This document shows positions 57,743-64,000 of a DNA stretch of 64,000 nucleotides, piece after piece. Both the position numbers and the translations under genes were made by a program. This DNA comes from Todiramphus chloris collaris (Eukaryota > Chordata > Aves > Coraciiformes > Alcedinidae): assembly GCA_025345505.1 (NCBI GenBank), contig JANVCC010000135.1:124001-188000 (forward strand). Direction: 5' to 3'. Position 1 is the stretch's first letter. Each line of letters begins with the position of its first letter. The notes beneath the pieces are model-generated. The model was given only the letters and a program-made list of their open reading frames with translations, searched no databases and was not told the DNA's origin.

Positions 57743-57959
57743 ACACAATCATACGCAACATTTACGCTGCAGGACACAAATAGTACCAAGACAACTGGAA
57801 AGGCACAAGACTCTGGAGATGTCCTCTGGTCCAGTCACAGTGGAAAGCCCCCCACAGCTCAGAGACCATGCCCACTGCAACGGGACCTGTGCTCTCCTCG
57901 GGGTGGCAAAGGAGCTCTGCCACAGCCCCGGAGAGCGGGTCTGCTAAGTGTGCGCAACT

Positions 57960-58160
57960 TGTGCGTGGATGCTCAGTGATCCTAGAGCTTCCAAGAGAAG
58001 CTGCCTGCAGGGATTGTGTTTAAAGCGCCGGCTGATTGGGGTAATCATGGGAGCACAGAGTGCATTAGCTGTGGAGGTTTATAAAGGGAAATTAAAATAA
58101 AATTGGATGTGACAGAAAAGTACATGGAAAATTAGTATAAGAATATGAATATTTATGGCT
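57960..58160. promoter_or_regulatory. AT-rich island, candidate conserved element
   Basis: GGCTGATTGGGGTAATCATGG, GGTTTATAAAGGGAAATTAA, AATAAAATTGGATGTGACAG and GAATATGAATATTTATGG. It is repeat-free and lies between two short CR1 inserts. Confidence 0.35.
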
Positions 58161-58484
58161 GGAGGAGCGTGCACTGGGAGAGTGCTCCTCTGTGCTCCCT
58201 GCCACCTACCCTGCTGTGGATCTGGGGCAGGTCCTGGTGGCAGCACCCAGCCATGGGGCCAGGCTGTGGGGTTGGGCTAGACATGGTGGGCATGGGGCAC
58301 CCTTCATGGCCAACTTGCCTCCGGGGAGACTTTGGGGGTGATGGAGGCCATGGGGTCCCGGCTGCATGCCTATGTGTTCCTCTCATCCCAGGGGATCTCA
58401 CATCCCAGGGGATGCAGGGTTGGTGTGTACTGGTGGTGGTGGTGGCACTAGTGCTGGGGCACGCATGTTCTTCCCATGGGATAT

Positions 58485-58753
58485 GACAAGAGGAAACAAC
58501 CTCAAGTTGCACCAGGGGAGGTTTAGGTTGGAGCTGAGGAACAATTTCTTCCCCACAAGGGTTGTCCAGGCCTGGCCCTGGCTGCCCAGGGCAGTGGTGG
58601 AGTCCCCATCCCTGGAGGGATTTCAAAGCCCTGGAGCTGTGGTGCTGAGGGACATGGGTTAGTGGTGCCCTGGCAGTGCTGGGGGAACTGTTGGACTCAA
58701 TGATCTAAAAGGTCTCTTCCAACCAAAACAATTCTATGATTCTGTGATTCCCC
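58485..58753 (+). mobile_element. CR1 LINE, short 3' end
   Basis: It starts at GACAAGAGGAAACAACCTC and ends ATTCTATGATTCTGTGATTC. It is the near twin of the copy at 57.5 kb in length and truncation point. Confidence 0.9.
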
Positions 58754-59119
58754 CGCTGTGATGGAATGATGGGGACAGGCGCAGCTTGGGAGCATCGCTG
58801 GTGGCAGAGAGGACGGGGTTGGCACCATGTGGTGCTGGCACACGTTGAGGTTGTTCATGCAGGAATTAGGGCACTAGGACAGAGCTCAGCCTGCCAGGAT
58901 GGCAGGGCACAGCTATCCTCCTGCCTGCTGCTTCTCTGCCCGCCCAGCCAACCTCTGACAGCTCCGTAGCAGCACGTCAAAGATGTCACTACCCTACTGG
59001 GGACCACACGCTTCCCCCCACCCCACCCAGAGCAGGGGGCTGCCCACAGCATCTCTGCCTGGCTGCCCTGCCGTGGGCCCTGTGCTGGACCTGGGGGCAG
59101 CCATCCCCCCGTCCCCTCC

Positions 59120-59240
59120 CGCTGTCACACTTAGAAGCCATTAAAATAATTGAATGCTTTAAATATTCAGCGCTCGGCTTAAATATTCATCAGCAAAGTT
59201 ATTCTGATTGCTAAACTGCATCAGCGCAGGCTGGGAAACA
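59120..59240. promoter_or_regulatory. AT-rich island with 12-mer copy
   Basis: AGCCATTAAAATAATTGAAT, CTTTAAATATTCAG, then CAGCGCTCGGCT at 59168-59179 flanked by AAATATTCA on both sides, and a degenerate second copy (CATCAGCGCAGGCTGGG) at 59219-59235. Confidence 0.4.
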
Positions 59241-59269
59241 GTTCCTCTCCACTGAGCTCCCCCCACCCG

Positions 59270-61030
59270 CGTGCCCGGCTGGGCACACCCCGACCCGCAC
59301 GTGGGCACACGTAGGCACGTGGGCAGGCACACGCATGTACACACATGTATGCATACCTGCATATACAGGCATCATGCAGAAGGATGCCCACAAACACACT
59401 CCCGGTGCATGTACTGGGAGCAATGGGGGGCACTGGGATCATATGTAGGTGGCTGGTTTGTACCACCTATCTGAGCTGTGCTCCCTTGGCAAGGCTGGAG
59501 GAGGATGCCCAGCTCAGCCCTGCCTGAAGCATCCCCATCACTGCCCACCCAGGCACCAGCACCCTAGATCTCCCTCCAGAACCACTCTGGGGACTTCTCC
59601 CACACTCCCATAGCTACATCACCCAGGCTCTGGGCATGGTCTGTGCCCCTCCACCCCATGAAGGCTCTGGGTGGTGGTCTTGCAGCTGAACATCCTTGAG
59701 AGAGCGCTTGCATTATCCACGTGTTTCTACAAGGCAGAAGGACAGATTAAGGACTGAATCATCAAAAAACGGTAGTGAGAGATTGTCCAGAGCTGAGCTC
59801 ATCACCTGGGTTTATTGCTTTGAACCCCCCTTGCCCATCCTGGTGGCTCCCCACTGGTACCCCAGCCCTTGCAGTGCTGCCAAGCCATTGCATGCTGGGG
59901 ACAGGCAGTGGAGAGGTGCTTTTGAACATGAAAGGAAGGTTCACTCTCATCTCTGCTGGGTGAATCCACCCAGCTGGGCCTGTCAGAGCCATGGCTTTAC
60001 TCTTCTGAAATGCCCACTGCATCCTCCTGTCCCTCTGGGTGGCTCCAGGCAGGGATGTTCTTCTCCAGCTCTGCGGATGCAGCACCATGTGGCACTTGCT
60101 GGGGTGATGGCAAGATATCGGACACACCACCGTGCCCTGGGCTCTGACAAGTAGGTGATACTGCACTTCACTTCCTGCTGGGTATTTCCTTGGTCCCCAA
60201 ATGCTGACCAGGATGTGGCCTGAACTGAGGTGTGAAGAAGAAGAGAACTAGTGGAGCATCCCCTGCAAAGCTGGGGGGCAAAGTGGGACCTGCCGGGCAC
60301 CCTGAGAGAGGTAAGAGCTGTGCAATGAGCTGGGGCTCTCAAGCTCCTCTCGTTTTCTGCAGAGCTTGACAGCACTCTGGTATTATCTTCCATTAGGAGA
60401 CAAAAGATCATTGCTTGACACCTTTGTTCCTGGAACAGAGACACTCGGTTAAGAGAAGAGCAAGAGGAGGAGAATCAAGAGCTGATATAACCCATGGCTG
60501 GGAGCAAAGGATGCCCTGAAGAGAGGAAAACAACTTGCCAGAGGCAATGAAACCTCTGCCACCCTTCAGAGGGAGGTGAAACCAGAGCCAACACCTCCTT
60601 TTAAGGATTTTCCCCCTTCACTGAGATGCACCGAGGTGCAGCAGCATCCTGGGAGCCTGTGAGCAGCCCACAAGTCCCTGGCCGGGCAGAAGCACTGGTG
60701 CTTTCTCCGCCTTCCCATCTGGAATCTTGCAAAAGGCAAGATGTGAAGCTCAACACCTGCAGGAACCAGGGAACAAATCCATTGCGTGAATCCTCAGAGC
60801 CTTCCAGTGAAAGTCCACAGCCTCCCAGCACCTTACTGGGTGAAACCCGCCAGCGGTCCTGCAATCCACAGCCCTCGTCGTGAGCACTGTCGGTCGATAA
60901 GGAGCTTCTGCCTTTCTCCCAGGACACGTTTTCTCTCCAGAGGCTGGCTGGCAGGGAGGGTATAACACGTGGGTGCCAGAATCTAAGTGCATTCCTGTGT
61001 GCACACGGGCACCGGCATGTGCAGGCGCAC
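59270..61030. other. Gene-free unique sequence
   Basis: A CACACGTA/ATGTACAC-rich patch at 59.28-59.37 kb, then unique sequence with no supported exon, RNA gene or mobile element. Confidence 0.45.
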
Positions 61031-61039
61031 GGAGAGGTG

Positions 61040-61510
61040 GGAAAACAGCCCTGGCGAAGCTCTGCAAACAGCCCCGATAAAATTGTTCCTCAAATACCTA
61101 AAGCAAGCTTAGGTTTAAGCACTCTCGCTCCAAAGACGGCTCCCGCGGACGGTTCACACGCTAGAGCTGCATCTTTAATCCCGGGGAATCATGTACTTTG
61201 CAGCGGCATTTGCCGTTGGGATTTGCACGGCGGCGGGATGTGCTGGCAGGGAGAAGGGGCTCGGTGCTCCCCACCCTCCTGGACCCTGCCCGTGCCGTGG
61301 TTCCACCGGACCCAAAAGTGGAGCGGAGCGGGGCTGCTTGTTTCCCCGCGTGGCTGCCGAGCGCTGGGAAGGAGTCGCTGGTTTCTCTGATATGATTTAA
61401 TCAGCCCTATAATTAGATTAATTTGTTGATTTGATAGCAACCCATTTCTCGCTGTTAGATTTGTTTATGTGTGTTTTATGCTGCAGTTTGGCAATAAGAT
61501 GGGAACTGAG
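61040..61510. promoter_or_regulatory. Mixed AT/CpG island, candidate conserved element
   Basis: GATAAAATTGTTCCTC, CGCTCCAAAGACGGCTCCCG, CTTTAATCCCGGGGAATCATG, then CpG-rich sequence and finally GATTTAATCAGCCCTATAAT followed by AGATTAATTTGTTGATTTG. The alternation of CpG and ATTA blocks is shared with the 41 and 56 kb islands. Confidence 0.35.
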
Positions 61511-62374
61511 GAGGTGGGAAAGTCCCTCCGTGAGACCGTGCTCTGCCCCTGTGGAGTGTCTGGGCTGGAGATGCACGTCCTGGGGCTCTGCTGGTTCCTG
61601 GGGGCAAGGACAGGCACAGAATGGGCAGGTGCAAGGCTGCCCAGGGAATGGTCTGTTGTGGGGAGGGAGCATCCCGGCGGGTTGGAGGTACCTGGGGTGG
61701 TCCCCTAGCAGAAGGCACCCTGTATGGTGGGCTGGGCTCAGGGGAATGGCCACAGAAGCTGAGGAGCTGCAGCCCTCTGCTCACTCCCCACTGCCTGGGG
61801 TCTCTCGCAAAGGCCAGTTCTGGTTGATGCAGCATTTTGTGATGCTGGATGGACATGCAGCTGACCTGAACCTGCTGTATCATTTCCACCCCATGTAGTC
61901 AGAGGAGCCGTGACCAGTCCCACCCCAGCCACCTTCCTGCATCCTAAAGCAGCATTCTCTAAAAGGAAAAAACCAACCCCAAAGTCACTTGTTCAAGGGA
62001 GGAGTAGGTGGTCTGTGTAGTGTGTTGCAAAGCAGAGGATGCTGGTGCTGACTTGGTGAGGTGGGGGGAAGAGAGGGCTTTGGAGAGATTTTGCTCACCC
62101 CTTCAGGCTCTGCTGCTGGCTCACCCACCCTGGCAGTGCAGCACAGCAGCCAGCAGCTGCTGCTGACAGATGTGGATGGACGTGGCCCTTGTGATGCCTT
62201 CATTTCTGGGCTCTGCACAGCCCCGAGCTGCTGCACTCACTGTCTGACCCCTGCCAGGCCTTTTCCATACGGGCAGGATGAGTCCTGACCCTCCTCATCC
62301 TCCTCTTTGCTGCTTTCCCAGTGGCTGCAGCAGGACAGGAGTTGTGTCATGTCACAGCACCTGAGCAGGGCTGT

Positions 62375-62820
62375 TATTTGCTGGAGCACATCCAGAGAAG
62401 AGCAAGGAAGCTCGGGAAGGGTCTAGAGCATAAGTGTTGTGAGGAGCAGCTGAGGTTCAGGGGAGACCTTCTGTCTCTTGACAGCTCCCTGACAGGAGAT
62501 TGGAGCCAGGTGGGGGTCAGGCTTTTCTGCCAAGGAGCAAGCAACAGGACAAGAGGAACCAGCCTCAAGTTGCACCAGGGGAGGTTTAGGTTGGAGCTGA
62601 GGAACAATTTCTTCCCCTTGAGGGCTGTCCAGGGCTGTCCCAGGCTGCCCAGGGCAGTGGTGGAGTCCCCATCCCTGGAGGGGTTTCAGAGCTGTGGAGA
62701 TGTCGTGCTGAGGGACATGGGTTAGTGGTGCCCTGGCAGTGCTGACTTAAAGGTCAGACTTGATGATCTGAAAGGTCTCTTCCAACCCAAACGCTTCTAT
62801 GATTCTATTCTATGATCCCA
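62375..62820 (+). mobile_element. CR1 LINE 3' fragment
   Basis: Begins near TGCTGGAGCACATCCAGAG and ends GCTTCTATGATTCTATTCTATG. Main subfamily, with a small internal deletion. Confidence 0.9.
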
Positions 62821-62984
62821 CAATTCCCAGCTGTGGGACAGCTGCTTGGCCTCGGTAACCCTGCCACCCTCTGAAGGCCACCTCCACAGCAGGTTTTTCC
62901 TTCACCTCGCTGACAGCTAACGTGGCATCACCAGTTTCCGGGCTGGCAACCACCCCGGCAGCCCTTCCTGGCCTCCTCACAAAG

Positions 62985-63720
62985 GGAACGGGCTGAATAA
63001 TTACAATTAACTATAATGATTTCGAGGAGGGGTGCGGGGAAGGCAGGCAGGAGAAAGGAAGGCAGGAGAGAAGTGGAGCGAGCACGAAGGTTTGCTGGAG
63101 AAGCCAGCGCGAGGAGCTCTTTGATGGGCAGCTCCTTTGATCAGAGATCTGAATATAGCCCTCACGTTCCCTCCGTGTGAGCCCGCTGCCTAATTACCCA
63201 ACGGCAGGGCCGCTCCGAGTCCTCGGCACGTTGCTGTAATAGATTTCACCGTGTCCAGCCTGGAGAAGGACATTGATTCCCCCTGCAGCCGCAGACTCTT
63301 CCTAACATTGCATCCCATCGATTTTTTTTCTAGCCCCCCCCCTCGACTTTTTCCCTTTTTCTTTCTTTCCTTCTTTTTCTTTTCTTTTCTTTTTTTAAAT
63401 AATTTTCTTTATTTTCATTAAATCATTAAGCAGGGGGAAATCTACATTTTTATCATTTCTATGGCTGGAGAGGAAGAGAGGAAAGTTATATTGCCATAGA
63501 AACCGTTCCCTACCATTCTCAGCCTCCGAGCAGTCCCTCTTGTGCTGTCTCTTGTCAAAAGGCGTAATTGTTGCTCCTGATCTTCACTGCTCAATTAGCA
63601 GTGATGTCTCCCTTCAAGTTAATTGCTGGAGATGGGAGGAAGTAGGACAAATGTAACCTTTTAGATGAAAAGATCTCTCCCCCCTCTCTTCCCCGCCTTT
63701 CCTCGCTTGCATGTGCTCGA
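62985..63720. promoter_or_regulatory. Long AT-rich block, candidate conserved element cluster
   Basis: GAATAATTACAATTAACTATAATG, GCCTAATTACCCAACGG, then a T/CTTT-rich tract (63.33-63.42 kb), CATTAAATCATTAAGCAGG and CAATTAGCAGTGATGTC. Apart from the pyrimidine tract it is unique sequence with dense TAAT/ATTA cores. Confidence 0.35.
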
Positions 63721-64000
63721 GGGCCCCTCTGCAGCAAGCTACAGTGGAGGGGAGACCACAGACTCGAGCAGGAGTCACCATGTGCTCCATTGATCCTGCA
63801 CAGTACCGGGCTGTGCTGGGGACCCTTCTTCCTCTTCCTCATCCCTTTATCCATAGCAGGACCCCTCTGTATCCTGTCTTGGTTCCCTTTGCCTCTTTGA
63901 GCATCACCACCAGCTCAGCCTCTCCCCAGTCACCTCCACACCATTGGTGTCACCCACCCCAGCATCTCCTGGGCTGGGGCAACTGTCGTGGATGTTCTGG

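Noticed and set aside
63330-63420. T-rich tract as a poly(A) tail of a processed pseudogene on the minus strand
   Set aside because: It is a mixed CTTT/TTTC tract with no adjacent gene-derived sequence and no target-site duplication that I can see.

Overview
The window looks like bird genomic DNA. It is GC-rich with short introns, and carries about 20 CR1 LINE fragments whose 3' ends finish in the ATTCTATG-type octamer repeats typical of avian CR1. Gene structure is vertebrate (33 coding exons in one gene). The exact species cannot be told from the sequence. Both genes I can support lie on the minus strand; I found no convincing gene on the plus strand.

Region 1 (1-19.6 kb): a complete coding region for ARAP3, the PI3K- and Rap-regulated dual Arf/Rho GTPase-activating protein. 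I could join 33 coding exons from the ATG at 18765 to the TGA at 64-66. They sum to 5,412 nt, 1,803 codons plus stop, with no frame break. The domain order is SAM, PH1, PH2, ArfGAP, PH3, PH4, RhoGAP, Ras-association, PH5 and a Pro/Ser-rich tail. One intron inside the ArfGAP domain appears to be GC-AG. A CpG-rich block at 18.94-19.56 kb is the probable promoter with a non-coding first exon.

Region 2 (19.6-33.4 kb): spacer with CR1 copies, then a six-exon START-domain gene (27577-32911, 266 codons) that is closest to STARD10 but sits beside ARAP3 rather than ARAP1. In mammals STARD10 is next to ARAP1, so this pair looks like the sister (ohnologous) copy of the ARAP1-STARD10 block from early vertebrate genome duplication. 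Both products act at membranes and phosphoinositide or phospholipid interfaces, but nothing here shows they work together.

Region 3 (33.4-64 kb): no coding gene recognised. It alternates CR1 copies, several diverged minisatellites (37.1, 51.9, 53.7, 54.4-55.6, 56.8 kb), homopolymer and microsatellite runs, and about 15 AT-rich, repeat-free islands of 100-600 bp rich in homeobox-like ATTA/TAAT cores. These look like conserved non-coding regulatory elements. Three of them share an exact 12-mer. This is the least explained part of the window.
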